DNA from: Lachnospiraceae bacterium
Lineage (GTDB): Bacteria > Bacillota > Clostridia > Lachnospirales > Lachnospiraceae
NCBI GenBank assembly: GCA_017441585.1
Contig: JAFRWW010000009.1
Coordinates: 212,553 to 276,552, forward strand
Direction: 5' to 3'
DNA length: 64,000 nucleotides
A program made the position numbers and the translations under genes. The first letter of the stretch is position 1, and each line of letters starts with the position of its first letter. The notes under the pieces are model-generated. The model saw only the letters and a list, made by a program, of their open reading frames with translations. It was not told where the DNA came from and did no database searches. This document shows positions 17,236 to 25,653 of the stretch, piece by piece.

Positions 17236-18447
17236 TCACTCCATGATTTCCTTCCGGTATTTGGCGGCCCTGCTCTCGGGAGAGAACCGCTTTACATTTT
17301 CATATCCGCGCTTTATGAGGGTGGATCTTAGCTCATCGTCGGATAAAAGATCTTTAAGATTTTGAGCTGCTTCATCAGGGTCCTTTGGATCCACCAAAAG
17401 GGCTGCGTCGCCGCAGACCTCAGGCAGAGAGCTGACCCCTGAGCAGATAACAGGCACTCCCAGCTGCATGGCCTCGATGGGAGGCAGGCCGAAGCCCTCG
17501 ATCAGGGACAGGAAGAGGAAGGCTTTCGCGCCGCCCATGACCCTGTACATCTCGGCGGTATCACCGATGAACTTATGGCAGGTTATGCGATCTTTCACTT
17601 CAGAGGGCAGGTCAAATTCTGATACATCGTTTAGACCGATGAGGACCAGATCCAGGGGGTCCTGAGGCGAAGGATCGTTTTCGAACGATTCTCCTGCGGA
17701 TGCATCCTTTACGATCTCACAGTATCTTTCATATGTTTCGATGATGCCCTTTGCGTTTTTATGAGGAAGGGCCGAGGTCATAGCGCAGATATAAGGCTTT
17801 TGATCCTCATCCTTTACTATGGGCACATCAGACTTTTCATAGGAATTATTTATGACCCTGATCTTTTTCTCATCGATGCCACAGTACTTCATGATGTCCT
17901 GCTTGGACGCCTCCGAGATGGTGATCACCTTCTTCGCCGTCCGGGCCGACTGCTTAAGTCTGTTAGTGATGTAAGAATTCTCCAGCCTGTTAAACACGCC
18001 GGGGAAATGCTCGGCGTAATAAAAGGGGATCAGATCATGGATCATGACGATGTCATACACCGGATGTGTAAGGGCTGCATATCCCCTGGGGAAAAAGACG
18101 CGGTCCGCCTTTAACTTCCTGCAGCAGTTGGCCACGTGGAAAAGTTCCCACATCACGATATCAATCTTATTTTCCGGATCATATTTATCTATCTGGATGA
18201 ACTCCACGCCCGGCACGTCAAAGTCAGCGCGGTTCCTGGAATTACCCAAAACGAAGATTTTATCGGGATGTTTTCCTGCGTCATTATCAACAGGATTTGA
18301 GGTCATGGATTCGGCAATGTTTGAAGTCACGGATTTAGCCGCATTCTGTGCTCCCAGGCTTCCCACTATGATCTTTGCCACGTTATATATGCCGATGCTT
18401 TTTCCCACACCCTTTATCAACTTAAAACAGTCAATGACCAGTCTCAT
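17236..18447 (-). CDS. GT4-family glycosyltransferase
   Basis: A GT-B glycosyltransferase: VITISEASKQDIMKY, then SALPHKNAKGIIE and the donor-binding EGFGLPPIEAMQLG with SSLPEVCGDAALLVDP near the C-terminus, carrying the EX7E pair. The reading frame is open up to 18570, but the start at 18447 (MRLVIDCFKL) is chosen because AGGTGG lies about 10 nt upstream and because the longer version would run through the promoter at 18542-18570. It is the first gene of the operon that runs to 583. The sugar transferred is unknown. Confidence 0.85.
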   Translation of the reverse strand: MRLVIDCFKLIKGVGKSIGIYNVAKIIVGSLGAQNAAKSVTSNIAESMTSNPVDNDAGKHPDKIFVLGNSRNRADFDVPGVEFIQIDKYDPENKIDIVMWELFHVANCCRKLKADRVFFPRGYAALTHPVYDIVMIHDLIPFYYAEHFPGVFNRLENSYITNRLKQSARTAKKVITISEASKQDIMKYCGIDEKKIRVINNSYEKSDVPIVKDEDQKPYICAMTSALPHKNAKGIIETYERYCEIVKDASAGESFENDPSPQDPLDLVLIGLNDVSEFDLPSEVKDRITCHKFIGDTAEMYRVMGGAKAFLFLSLIEGFGLPPIEAMQLGVPVICSGVSSLPEVCGDAALLVDPKDPDEAAQNLKDLLSDDELRSTLIKRGYENVKRFSPESRAAKYRKEIME

Positions 18448-18541
18448 GTATCTTCCACCTTTTGTAAACCTTTTTAGCGGGTTTGAATATGCTACAAACG
18501 GCGATATTTCCATACATTCACGCCTGAGCGCATACACAATC

Positions 18542-18570
18542 ATTATAGAAAATACGATAAAGATAGTCAA
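18542..18570 (-). promoter_or_regulatory. sigma-A promoter of the distal polysaccharide operon
   Basis: On the minus strand TTGACT (18565-18570) and TATAAT (18542-18547) are separated by exactly 17 nt, one mismatch from consensus. Transcription would begin near 18535, leaving a leader of about 90 nt before the GT4 start. All genes from 18447 to 583 are closely packed or overlapping, so this promoter probably drives the whole block. Confidence 0.75.
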
Positions 18571-18602
18571 GTTTTACGATTTTTTACGATTTTTTAAAAA
18601 AC

Positions 18603-18631
18603 TTGCAAAAAATCACAATAAAGTGTATATA
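18603..18631 (+). promoter_or_regulatory. sigma-A promoter of the small plus-strand gene
   Basis: TTGCAA and TATATA are 17 nt apart, about 60 nt before the ATG at 18692. It is divergent from the operon promoter at 18542-18570, with some 30 bp of very AT-rich DNA between the two. Confidence 0.55.
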
Positions 18632-18691
18632 TATAGTTCGTATATAAATCGAAGGTCGAGGGGAGCTAATTAAGAAAAGGGGCCTTTTAGG

Positions 18692-18940
18692 ATGAAAAAG
18701 TTAGAGAAAAAAGAATTTATCAAACTGACAGCAAATATACCGGAGGATGTGCGGTGTAACTGTATGCATACCAATCTGGTGCGTTTATATACCTTCGGCG
18801 CCAAGGCCGACTACGGATGCCTGGACTGCGGAATGGAGAGTTCATCTCTCAGCGAGTTTTTGGGAGAGGGACATTTCAGTACCTTAAAGGGAATGGACAA
18901 GGAGAGTTTTGGTGGGAAGGCACTGAGGATGACGTCATAA
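18692..18940 (+). CDS. small cysteine-containing protein, function unknown
   Basis: An 82-residue protein. Two cysteine pairs, CNCMHTN (residues 22-28) and GCLDCG (42-47), with a nearby histidine suggest a small zinc-ribbon-like fold. It has its own promoter (18603-18631) and a strong terminator (19054-19079), which supports a real gene. A purine-rich AAAAGGGG lies about 11 nt before the ATG. The last codons run into a piece of the dispersed repeat (GAGGATGACG), so the natural C-terminus may have been altered. I do not recognise a named family. Confidence 0.6.
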   Translation: MKKLEKKEFIKLTANIPEDVRCNCMHTNLVRLYTFGAKADYGCLDCGMESSSLSEFLGEGHFSTLKGMDKESFGGKALRMTS

Positions 18941-18941
18941 T

Positions 18942-18975
18942 AAGATCATTCGTCGTTTCACTCCTCAGGATGACA
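18942..18975 (+). repeat. dispersed CAGGATGACA-type repeat, copy 2
   Basis: It runs from AAGATCATTCG to CTCAGGATGACA, directly after the stop codon of the small plus-strand gene. Partial copies of the right end (AGGATGAC) lie on both sides, near 18925 and 19000. Confidence 0.65.
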
Positions 18976-19053
18976 GAGGGAAAAGTTCCATATCTGTTCA
19001 GGATGACAGATGAAAAAATGTCATATCGGCAAAAAATAATGTAAAAAAAGAAA

Positions 19054-19079
19054 CGGCTCACGCATGTGAGCCGCTTTTT
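19054..19079. terminator. bidirectional intrinsic terminator
   Basis: An 8-bp perfect stem (CGGCTCAC/GTGAGCCG) with a GCAT loop, followed by TTTTT on the plus strand and, on the minus strand, by TTTCTTTTTTT. It can end both the small plus-strand gene and the gmd-fcl unit arriving from the other side. Confidence 0.85.
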
Positions 19080-19109
19080 AATTCCCTTATATTTTAAATA
19101 CGCCGCAGC

Positions 19110-20069
19110 TTATCGCTCCGCTCTCATAGGATTCTCCAGGAAATCCTTGTACGAAAGGCGGATACCATCCTCCAGTTCCGTCTTATAGGTCCAGCCAAGG
19201 GCTGTCGCCTTGCTCACATCAAGGAGTTTCCTGGGGGTGCCGTTGGGCTTGCTCGGATCCCACTCTATCTTTCCTTCATAACCGATGACCTTTGCCACCA
19301 GTTCCGTCAGTTCCTTAATGGTCAGTTCCTTGCCTGTTCCCGCATTCACGGTCTCATCGCCGCTGTAATTGTTCATGAGGAACACGCACAGGTTTGCCAG
19401 ATCATCCACATATAAAAATTCACGCAAGGGTGAACCGTCACCCCAGCAGGTCACTGACTCGACTCCTGCCACCTTTGCCTCGTGAAATCTCCTGATAAGC
19501 GCAGGCAGCACATGGCTGTGCTCGGGATGATAATTGTCATTAGGGCCGTAAAGGTTAGTGGGCATCACGGAAATGTAATCCGTCCCATACTGACCGTTGA
19601 GATACTCACAGTATTTTAATCCGCTGATCTTTGCCAGGGCATAGGCCTCGTTCGTCTCTTCCAGGCTGGATGTGAGCAGACAGCTCTCGGGCATAGGCTG
19701 GGGTGCCATCCTGGGATAGATACAGCTGCTGCCCAAAAACTCAAGCTTCTTGCAGCCGTTCTTCCATGCGCTGTGTATGACATTCATCTCCAGGATCATA
19801 TTGTCGTACATGAAATCTGCCTTTGCGGTGGCGTTGCCCATGATGCCGCCTACTTTGGCTGCTGCCAAAAATACATACTCAGGTTTTTCTTCCTCAAAAA
19901 ATTTTTCCACCTGATCCTGTCTGGTGAGATCCAGTTCCTTATGGGTACGCAGAACCAAATTACTATATCCCTGCCGGTTCAACTCGCGGCAGATGGCGGA
20001 ACCCACCATACCCTTATGGCCCGCCACATATATCTTTGCGTCTTTTTCCATGGGTGTTACTGTCTTCAT
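19110..20069 (-). CDS. fcl: GDP-L-fucose synthase
   Basis: The enzyme epimerises and reduces GDP-4-keto-6-deoxymannose to GDP-L-fucose. VAGHKGMVGSAICRELNRQG gives the NADPH motif, FLGSSCIYPRMAPQPMPE is a hallmark of the family, and EAYALAKISGLKYC carries the catalytic YxxxK. LYGPNDNYHPEHSHVLPALI is likewise diagnostic. It begins 2 bp after gmd, and the pair forms a complete GDP-fucose route from GDP-mannose. An internal ATG six codons in is an alternative start. Confidence 0.93.
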   Translation of the reverse strand: MKTVTPMEKDAKIYVAGHKGMVGSAICRELNRQGYSNLVLRTHKELDLTRQDQVEKFFEEEKPEYVFLAAAKVGGIMGNATAKADFMYDNMILEMNVIHSAWKNGCKKLEFLGSSCIYPRMAPQPMPESCLLTSSLEETNEAYALAKISGLKYCEYLNGQYGTDYISVMPTNLYGPNDNYHPEHSHVLPALIRRFHEAKVAGVESVTCWGDGSPLREFLYVDDLANLCVFLMNNYSGDETVNAGTGKELTIKELTELVAKVIGYEGKIEWDPSKPNGTPRKLLDVSKATALGWTYKTELEDGIRLSYKDFLENPMRAER

Positions 20070-20070
20070 C

Positions 20071-21159
20071 TTACTTCACCACACCCTTCTCCAGATACTC
20101 GGCCAGGTTCATCTTGATATGCTCTCCCGCTCTCTCCACGGCCACCTTGCCCATATCATGCTTGGTCATGATCTCCACCAGTTCCTCGAAGGAGGTCTTC
20201 TGAGGATTCCAGCCCAGCTCATTTTTCGCCTTGGTGGGATCGCCCAAAAGATTGACCACGTCGGTGGGTCTGTAAAAGTCAGGGCTCACCTCTACCACGG
20301 TCTTGCCTGTAGCCTTGTTTACGCCGACTTCGTCGATGCCCTCGCCCTTCCACTCAAGCTCGATGCCCGCATGATGGAAGGCCAGTGTAGCAAATTCGCG
20401 CACCGAATGCTGTACGCCGGTGGCAATGACAAAATCCTCGGGCTTGTCATTCTGCAGGATCAGCCACATACATTCCACATAATCCTTGGCATAGCCCCAG
20501 TCACGAAGTGAATCCAAATTTCCGAGATACAGCTTGTCCTGCTTGCCCTGGGCGATTCTGGCTGCAGCCAATGTGATCTTACGGGTTACAAAGGTCTCAC
20601 CACGTCTCTCGGACTCATGATTGAAAAGGATGCCGGAACAGCAGAACATGTTGTAAGCTTCCCTGTACTCCTTCACGATCCAGTAACCGTACAGCTTTGC
20701 CACGGCATAGGGTGAATAGGGATGGAAAGGCGTGGTCTCCGACTGGGGCACTGCCTCCACCTTACCGTAAAGCTCTGAGGTGGACGCCTGATAGATGCGG
20801 CAGGTCTCTGCCAGACCGCAGATCCTGACTGCCTCCAGCACACGCAGCACGCCGGTGGCGTCCACGTCGCAGGTAAACTCAGGTGAGTCAAAGCTGACCT
20901 GCACATGGCTCTGTGCAGCCAGATTGTAGATCTCATCAGGTCTCACCGCAGAGATGACCTTGAGCAGGCTCATGGAATCACCCAGATCTCCGTAATGCAG
21001 ATGGAAATTCGGCTGGCCTTCCAGATGAGCGATACGCTCACGATAATCCACGGATGAACGGCGGATCACGCCGTGTACATCATAACCTTTCTCCAACAAA
21101 AACTCAGACAGGTACGATCCGTCCTGTCCGGTAACTCCTGTGATCAACGCTTTCTTCAT
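20071..21159 (-). CDS. gmd: GDP-mannose 4,6-dehydratase
   Basis: It converts GDP-mannose to the 4-keto-6-deoxy intermediate used by fcl. [20 protein letters not shown] binds [18 protein letters not shown] is the typical RR(S) block, and [11 protein letters not shown] holds YxxxK. Length after start correction is 362 residues, normal for the family. The frame continues upstream to 21213, but the ATG at 21157-21159 begins the conserved MKKALITG and has AAGGAG nine nt before it. Confidence 0.95.
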   Translation of the reverse strand: MKKALITGVTGQDGSYLSEFLLEKGYDVHGVIRRSSVDYRERIAHLEGQPNFHLHYGDLGDSMSLLKVISAVRPDEIYNLAAQSHVQVSFDSPEFTCDVDATGVLRVLEAVRICGLAETCRIYQASTSELYGKVEAVPQSETTPFHPYSPYAVAKLYGYWIVKEYREAYNMFCCSGILFNHESERRGETFVTRKITLAAARIAQGKQDKLYLGNLDSLRDWGYAKDYVECMWLILQNDKPEDFVIATGVQHSVREFATLAFHHAGIELEWKGEGIDEVGVNKATGKTVVEVSPDFYRPTDVVNLLGDPTKAKNELGWNPQKTSFEELVEIMTKHDMGKVAVERAGEHIKMNLAEYLEKGVVK

Positions 21160-21204
21160 AAAAATACTCCTTTTTATATGCTTACCGGTTATACTATCGT
21201 CATC

Positions 21205-21233
21205 TATGGTCATAAGTTATTATCATGACCATA
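21205..21233. promoter_or_regulatory. inverted repeat upstream of gmd, candidate operator
   Basis: A perfect 9-bp inverted repeat, TATGGTCAT and ATGACCATA, separated by 11 nt, lies about 45-75 bp before the gmd start. A weak minus-strand -10-like TATAAC is near 21188. The arrangement fits a dimeric regulator site; the AraC-type gene next door (21402-22268) is an obvious but untested candidate. The rest of the 21160-21401 gap shows nothing else clear. Confidence 0.35.
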
Positions 21234-21401
21234 TCGCTTATTCTACGTGGGATAAAGGAGATTTTTAATTCACAAAATTGCTTTCCACTTGCACTATATT
21301 GCTTTTTTAGGAGGGCCATTATTCGGTTTCAGCCTTAACCTTTAAGATTTAACGCTATTCAAGGGAATTTTTAATCATGAATGAGAAAACAGCCGGGAAG
21401 A

Positions 21402-22268
21402 CTACCACTGCTCGCGGTAAACGGAAGGGCTGACTCCCTCTACATTTTTGAACACGCGGCTAAAGTAGGCAGGCGCACCGATGCCCACCTCATAACCTAT
21501 CTCCTCCACAGTTTTACCCGAAAATCGAAGGAGCTGCTTGGCGTGAGTAATGCGCACCGACAGCAGATAATTGGTTATGGACAGACCGAACTGCTCTTTA
21601 AAGCTGTGAGTGAGATAATATTTGGAAATAAAGAATCTGTTACACAGATCATCCAGATTTATGCGCTCGGAATAGTTTTCATCCAGATATTTTTTGACCT
21701 CCAGGACTCCCGCCTTCTTACTGGGCAGGGCCTGATTCTCGGGATGCCAGGACTCTGACATGATCAGCCTGATCAAAGACCCCAGATGCTCATTTATCAG
21801 CATATCCCTGATATAATCTTCGCTCCCGGCTATATTATAAAGATCTGACAGCACCGAATAAAACTGCCCGGGATCCGTCGGCGTAAAGACCGGCCGGCCG
21901 CCGCGCTCGCAATACTTATTATAGATTGTGGTCATGGTGGGACCATAGAAGTGGCACCAGCGAAGCTCCCACAGATTATCGGGATCTGTGGTGTGTGAGT
22001 ATGAATATTTGCAGTCGATGAACACGCAGGAGCCCTCAGACAGCGAATACTCACTGTTATCATAGATAAGACTTCCTGAGCCTTTGGTGACTATAAAGAA
22101 CAGATAAGACTGCAGGTCTGACCTCGATGAAGTGTGGGGTCTTAGCGCCTTTAGCGTGCCGATCTCCTGCAGATGCAGAAGACTGCACCTGGCAAAGGAG
22201 CCGGCCGTATAAAGCACACGGTCGGAGGATACTATTGTGGATTTGTTGTTAGTGAATAATTCTTCCAT
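21402..22268 (-). CDS. AraC family transcriptional regulator
   Basis: The N-terminal ~150 residues form a cupin-type sensor (GSGSLIYDNSEYSLSEGSCVF). The C-terminal ~100 hold two helix-turn-helix motifs: INLDDLCNRFFISKYYLTHS and KTVEEIGYEVGIGAPAYFSR, ending FKNVEGVSPSVYREQW, the standard AraC signature. Such regulators sense sugars or related ligands. The start overlaps the end of the upstream P-loop gene by 20 bp. It may control gmd-fcl downstream or the surface-sugar genes around it. Confidence 0.9.
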   Translation of the reverse strand: MEELFTNNKSTIVSSDRVLYTAGSFARCSLLHLQEIGTLKALRPHTSSRSDLQSYLFFIVTKGSGSLIYDNSEYSLSEGSCVFIDCKYSYSHTTDPDNLWELRWCHFYGPTMTTIYNKYCERGGRPVFTPTDPGQFYSVLSDLYNIAGSEDYIRDMLINEHLGSLIRLIMSESWHPENQALPSKKAGVLEVKKYLDENYSERINLDDLCNRFFISKYYLTHSFKEQFGLSITNYLLSVRITHAKQLLRFSGKTVEEIGYEVGIGAPAYFSRVFKNVEGVSPSVYREQW

Positions 22269-23211
22269 AGTTCATGGGAAGCACTGCCACAATCTTTTTT
22301 ACTGCTCCATCCGTCTTAAATGCTTCGCCCAATTTCGCCTTTCCATATTGGAATACAGAATTCCGTGTGATATCAGCAAGATAATATGTAAAGAACTCTT
22401 CCCAGCTCATAAACCGCTTACTGTCGGCATGTAAATACGTCTCGTCCAATATCTCTTTTGGCACATCAAACAATCCGGATGACAATATGATATATTCAAA
22501 CGATTCAGGTGCATATATCGTGCACTCTGAATCACTCCATTTGAGATAGCGAAGTATCTTTCCTATCTCCGATCCAAATGCTGCGCCATCAACTATGGCA
22601 AGTATACTCTGTTGCCTTACCTTCCTGATCTCATTATATACATTATCTTTTCCATGTGCGGAAATACATTTCTCGGGAAAAACAAGACTGAAAAAATCAT
22701 ATCCCGAGTTTGAATCCTCAGTGATAACAGTCTCAGGAACTATCGATTTACTGATATCAAAGTTATAGAGCCTGAACATTTCATTATAGACTTTATGATA
22801 TGTCCTATACTTCTGCTCGTCATTCTTTAATCCATATATTTCATCTATACTGTATGGAAGCATACCCAGATCGTCTCTGGTGACAATAACAAAATAATTA
22901 TCAGATCCCTTTACCAATTCAGCAAATCTCTGAGTTTTCAAAAATGAAGCCGTCTCATCTATAAAAACAATGTGACCTGTCAAAGATTCCAGACGCCTCT
23001 CCCAATCCACCATTGTCAACACAGTGCACTTTGCCTCACACTTCAATGTGATGCCTGATGAAACTCCATTTTCTTCATATTCCTGGATCAGTCGGATCAA
23101 CTCTGTTTTTCCCGTTGCACTGTTTCCCTGTAATATCGTTATATTTCTCTTTATTGATAGGAAGTAATGTGCCTTGTTATTATATACTTCAATTTCATAC
23201 TTTCCAATCAT
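22249..23211 (-). CDS. uncharacterised P-loop ATPase paired with DUF4869
   Basis: A 320-residue protein. ITILQGNSATGKTELIRLI contains a clear Walker A (residues 29-36), GHIVFIDE is a Walker B (81-86) and YFVIVTRDDLGMLPYSIDEI looks like a sensor-type Asp/Arg stretch. The second half has no recognised domain. It follows the DUF4869 gene by 11 bp and the two are more AT-rich than the surrounding sugar genes. I know of no defined function; such genes are sometimes annotated by mistake as translation factors. It may be an ATPase that works with, or acts on, its small partner. Confidence 0.7.
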   Translation of the reverse strand: MIGKYEIEVYNNKAHYFLSIKRNITILQGNSATGKTELIRLIQEYEENGVSSGITLKCEAKCTVLTMVDWERRLESLTGHIVFIDETASFLKTQRFAELVKGSDNYFVIVTRDDLGMLPYSIDEIYGLKNDEQKYRTYHKVYNEMFRLYNFDISKSIVPETVITEDSNSGYDFFSLVFPEKCISAHGKDNVYNEIRKVRQQSILAIVDGAAFGSEIGKILRYLKWSDSECTIYAPESFEYIILSSGLFDVPKEILDETYLHADSKRFMSWEEFFTYYLADITRNSVFQYGKAKLGEAFKTDGAVKKIVAVLPMNYGRIIH

Positions 23212-23222
23212 ATATGTTTACC

Positions 23223-23672
23223 CTATATCAAGCGGTTATCCAATACAGACTCATTGAGTTCTTGCATTGAAGTCACAATCTTATTCAGATTTAAAATCTC
23301 TATTTCAAATGGACCCTTTCCAAAATCCATAAGATATCCCAGACGAATCGTAAGTTCCTTTTCTTTCGCTATCTTCAGGATCCATGATGCACAGTTATCC
23401 CCACAGGCAGAAGCATTGAAAATATGATCCGAATCAAACTTCATAAGAATCAATGTCTTTACACCACCTGACAATCTTTCCGTAGAGATCGAACCAAGAA
23501 ACGGACTGTCTATAGCTCTGGGGCCTATCACATTTGACCCGTCAATATCTTTGATCATTTCCTTTGATTCGGGATCAATTATCCATTCGTCTTCATAACT
23601 ATTGTTAAAAAAAACGTCCGGATTAAATATATAATTGTCTGCTTCCAAATCTCCGTAATATATCTTTAGCAT
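23223..23672 (-). CDS. DUF4869 domain protein
   Basis: A 149-residue protein matching my recollection of DUF4869: MLKIYYGD at the start, EDEWIIDPESKEMIKDID, LSGGVKTLILMKFD, then FNASACGDNCASWILKIA with two conserved cysteines. No enzyme motif is seen. Its ATG overlaps the neuA stop (ATGCTAA), and the P-loop ATPase gene follows it, so the two form a unit inserted between neuA and the AraC regulator. Function unknown. Confidence 0.7.
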   Translation of the reverse strand: MLKIYYGDLEADNYIFNPDVFFNNSYEDEWIIDPESKEMIKDIDGSNVIGPRAIDSPFLGSISTERLSGGVKTLILMKFDSDHIFNASACGDNCASWILKIAKEKELTIRLGYLMDFGKGPFEIEILNLNKIVTSMQELNESVLDNRLI

Positions 23673-24370
23673 AAAACCATCATCCCTTTACATAGGGTCA
23701 GACCCCCTGCCATAGCAAAATCAAATTCGTCGTCGATGTCTATGGAATCACGTTTACTCATGACATAAGCAAAACATTTCTCTCTGTAGATATCATGATC
23801 CTGCATAAAGAAATCCACCTTTGAAAGATATATGGCACCGTTAAACCTGTAGTAGGTGGGCATATCCTGTCGCCTCTTACCCTTTGTCTCCTTTCTGATA
23901 AATCCATCAAGGGACAGATCCTCAGGGAGGGTGTTACACTGCAGGGGAGAATGATCCACTTCGCATAAGGAGATTATGGAATTGGCATCCTTTTGGGCCA
24001 TCTCATCATAGGCCTCGCGGATGTTCTCCGCTGTGCGAAGTGGGGAAGTCGGCTGCAAGAGCATGAACGTATCAAAGACGGTCCCCAGTTTCTGATAATT
24101 TTCAATCACTTCAGCCACCGCATCCCAAGACGAGGCTGTGTCGGATGAGGTCTCGGCGCTTCTCAAAAAAGGTACCTGGGCGCCATAGTTTCGTGCTATC
24201 TCAGCGTACTTTTCGGAATCCGTGGAGACCATGACGGTGTCAAATACACCTGACTGCAGCGCTGCTTCGATAGAATAGGCGATCAGGGGTTTCCCGTTTA
24301 ATAATTTAATGTTTTTATCGACAAGGCCTTTCGATCCGCTCCTTGCCGGGATTATAGCTAAATTCTTCAT
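23666..24370 (-). CDS. neuA: CMP-nonulosonate cytidylyltransferase (NeuA/LegF-like)
   Basis: It activates a nonulosonic acid (sialic, legionaminic or related) with CTP. LAIIPARSGSKGLVDKNIK is the nucleotide-binding start, followed by PLIAYSIEAAL and VMVSTDSEKYAEIA, LLQPTSPLRTAENI and, near the end, DSIDIDDEFDF, all classic for the family. The last ~15 residues (from AMAGG) are unusual: they are encoded by the GGGTCAGACCC-type repeat at 23690-23706, so the original end has probably been replaced. Which acid is used cannot be told from sequence. Confidence 0.85.
   Translation of the reverse strand: MKNLAIIPARSGSKGLVDKNIKLLNGKPLIAYSIEAALQSGVFDTVMVSTDSEKYAEIARNYGAQVPFLRSAETSSDTASSWDAVAEVIENYQKLGTVFDTFMLLQPTSPLRTAENIREAYDEMAQKDANSIISLCEVDHSPLQCNTLPEDLSLDGFIRKETKGKRRQDMPTYYRFNGAIYLSKVDFFMQDHDIYREKCFAYVMSKRDSIDIDDEFDFAMAGGLTLCKGMMVLC
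23690..23706 (+). repeat. GGGTCAGACCC inverted repeat, left copy
   Basis: ACATAGGGTCAGACCCC, itself nearly palindromic, lies inside the 3' end of neuA. Its inverted partner at 24453-24469 differs at two of 17 positions. Sequences of this look are known as REP-type elements near RAYT (IS200-like) transposases in other genomes; no transposase is present here. Confidence 0.7.
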
Positions 24371-24452
24371 TTATTACCTCTTTCCGGCAGAATACCGGTC
24401 GTAATATTTCATAAAAGTTCCCCGCAAAATTGCACTTTCACATTATGTTTAT

Positions 24453-24469
24453 GGAGTCTGACCCCATGT
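24453..24469 (-). repeat. GGGTCAGACCC inverted repeat, right copy
   Basis: GGAGTCTGACCCCATGT on the plus strand is the inverted partner of the copy at 23690-23706. It lies in the 107-bp gap between neuC and neuA, so the pair encloses neuA almost exactly. Confidence 0.7.
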
Positions 24470-24477
24470 CAAGTCCA

Positions 24478-25653
24478 TTAAAAAATAAAATCAACATCGT
24501 AGAAATCCTTTTTTACATCTATATGCTTTGACAACTTTTCTTTAAGTATCTCCGTCATTTTCTCGGAAGTGGATCCATCGCCGAAGGGATTGACCACGCT
24601 CTTCGCGACCGCCTTAAACTCTTCTGATGCGGCCTTACGGATGGCCGCGTTGATGCTTTCGCATAAAGGCTCGCAATGGATCGCGCATTTTGAGAAGACT
24701 CTTCCCTTTTGCCTGTCACCGATATCGATGACGGGGATCTTCATGGCGGGGCCTTCCGTGGTGCCGCTGGAGGAATTGCCTATCATCATCTCTGAATATT
24801 TAAGGGCGGTAAGATATCGCTTCATTCCCAGGGAAGATACCACATAGAAATTATCTCTCTTCTCGCCTTCTTCTTTCCATATCTGATTTATCCTCTCACC
24901 GCCGGAATCCACGTTTGAAAGAGTGATAAGATACTGATACTGAGGATTATCGTCAAAGGCTTTTATCAGTTCGAGCAGTTCATTCTCTGACGATTCCTGC
25001 TCCAGAGTCACAGGATGGAAGGTGACCACACAATAAGGCTGATCAGGGTTCATCCCCAGCTGATCCATAAGATCGCTTTTGGCAAGTGTCTCCACCTTCA
25101 AACAGTTTTCTATCGCCAGGGAACCTACGTTAAATACATTCTGAGGATTCTCGCCCAGCTGTATCACACGATTCCTGTAAACATCACAGGTAGTGAAATG
25201 AATACTGCTCATCTTGGTAAGGGAGTGACGGTACACCTCATCTATCGCGCCGCTGGTGGTACTTCCTCCGCAAATATGGCAGATGGGGATCAGCATGGTG
25301 GATGCTGCAATGCCCACTCCGAACATTTCGTATCTGTCCCCGATGGCGATCAAAAGCTCAGGTCTGTGCTCGTTAAAATACTCGGAAAAGATCTTTATGA
25401 CTTCGCTGATCTGACAGGCGATACCAAGCCTTGAATTATCATTAATGGTAGTGATGGGGAGCCTGGCTGCAATCGGTATTCCCGATGCCTCTATTTCCTT
25501 AACCGTCTGCCCTGCATCATCAGAAAGGTGCGACCCCGTGACCACCAGATCAAGATCAAAGAAATCATCATCCCTTAGTCTCACCAGCAACGGAAGGAGC
25601 TGTCCGAACTCTGCTCTGCTTCCCGTAACCACACATACTTTTACTCCAGACAT
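24478..25653 (-). CDS. neuC: hydrolysing UDP-sugar 2-epimerase (NeuC/LegG-like)
   Basis: NeuC releases ManNAc from UDP-GlcNAc; LegG does the same with a diamino sugar. VCVVTGSRAEFGQLLPLL, LIAIGDRYEMFGVGIAA, ICHICGGSTTSGAIDEVYRH and MIGNSSSGTTEGPA mark the GT-B epimerase fold and its UDP-binding residues. At 391 residues it has normal length. Its start overlaps the neuB stop by 13 bp. A LegC-like aminotransferase, a dehydratase and a PtmE-like enzyme elsewhere in the locus make a legionaminic-type substrate possible. Confidence 0.85.
   Translation of the reverse strand: MSGVKVCVVTGSRAEFGQLLPLLVRLRDDDFFDLDLVVTGSHLSDDAGQTVKEIEASGIPIAARLPITTINDNSRLGIACQISEVIKIFSEYFNEHRPELLIAIGDRYEMFGVGIAASTMLIPICHICGGSTTSGAIDEVYRHSLTKMSSIHFTTCDVYRNRVIQLGENPQNVFNVGSLAIENCLKVETLAKSDLMDQLGMNPDQPYCVVTFHPVTLEQESSENELLELIKAFDDNPQYQYLITLSNVDSGGERINQIWKEEGEKRDNFYVVSSLGMKRYLTALKYSEMMIGNSSSGTTEGPAMKIPVIDIGDRQKGRVFSKCAIHCEPLCESINAAIRKAASEEFKAVAKSVVNPFGDGSTSEKMTEILKEKLSKHIDVKKDFYDVDFIF

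Noticed and set aside
17227..17242. Operator at the perfect palindrome GGAGTGACGTCACTCC
   Set aside because: It overlaps the end of the GT4 gene inside an operon, and no promoter is nearby; chance or a minor role is more likely.
18448..18570. N-terminal extension of the GT4 glycosyltransferase
   Set aside because: The extra codons run through a near-consensus promoter and the -10/-35 boxes; the ATG at 18447 has a ribosome-binding site and starts the conserved domain.
23666..24477. A complete insertion sequence carrying neuA
   Set aside because: No transposase is encoded between or beside the inverted repeats, and no target duplication could be made out.
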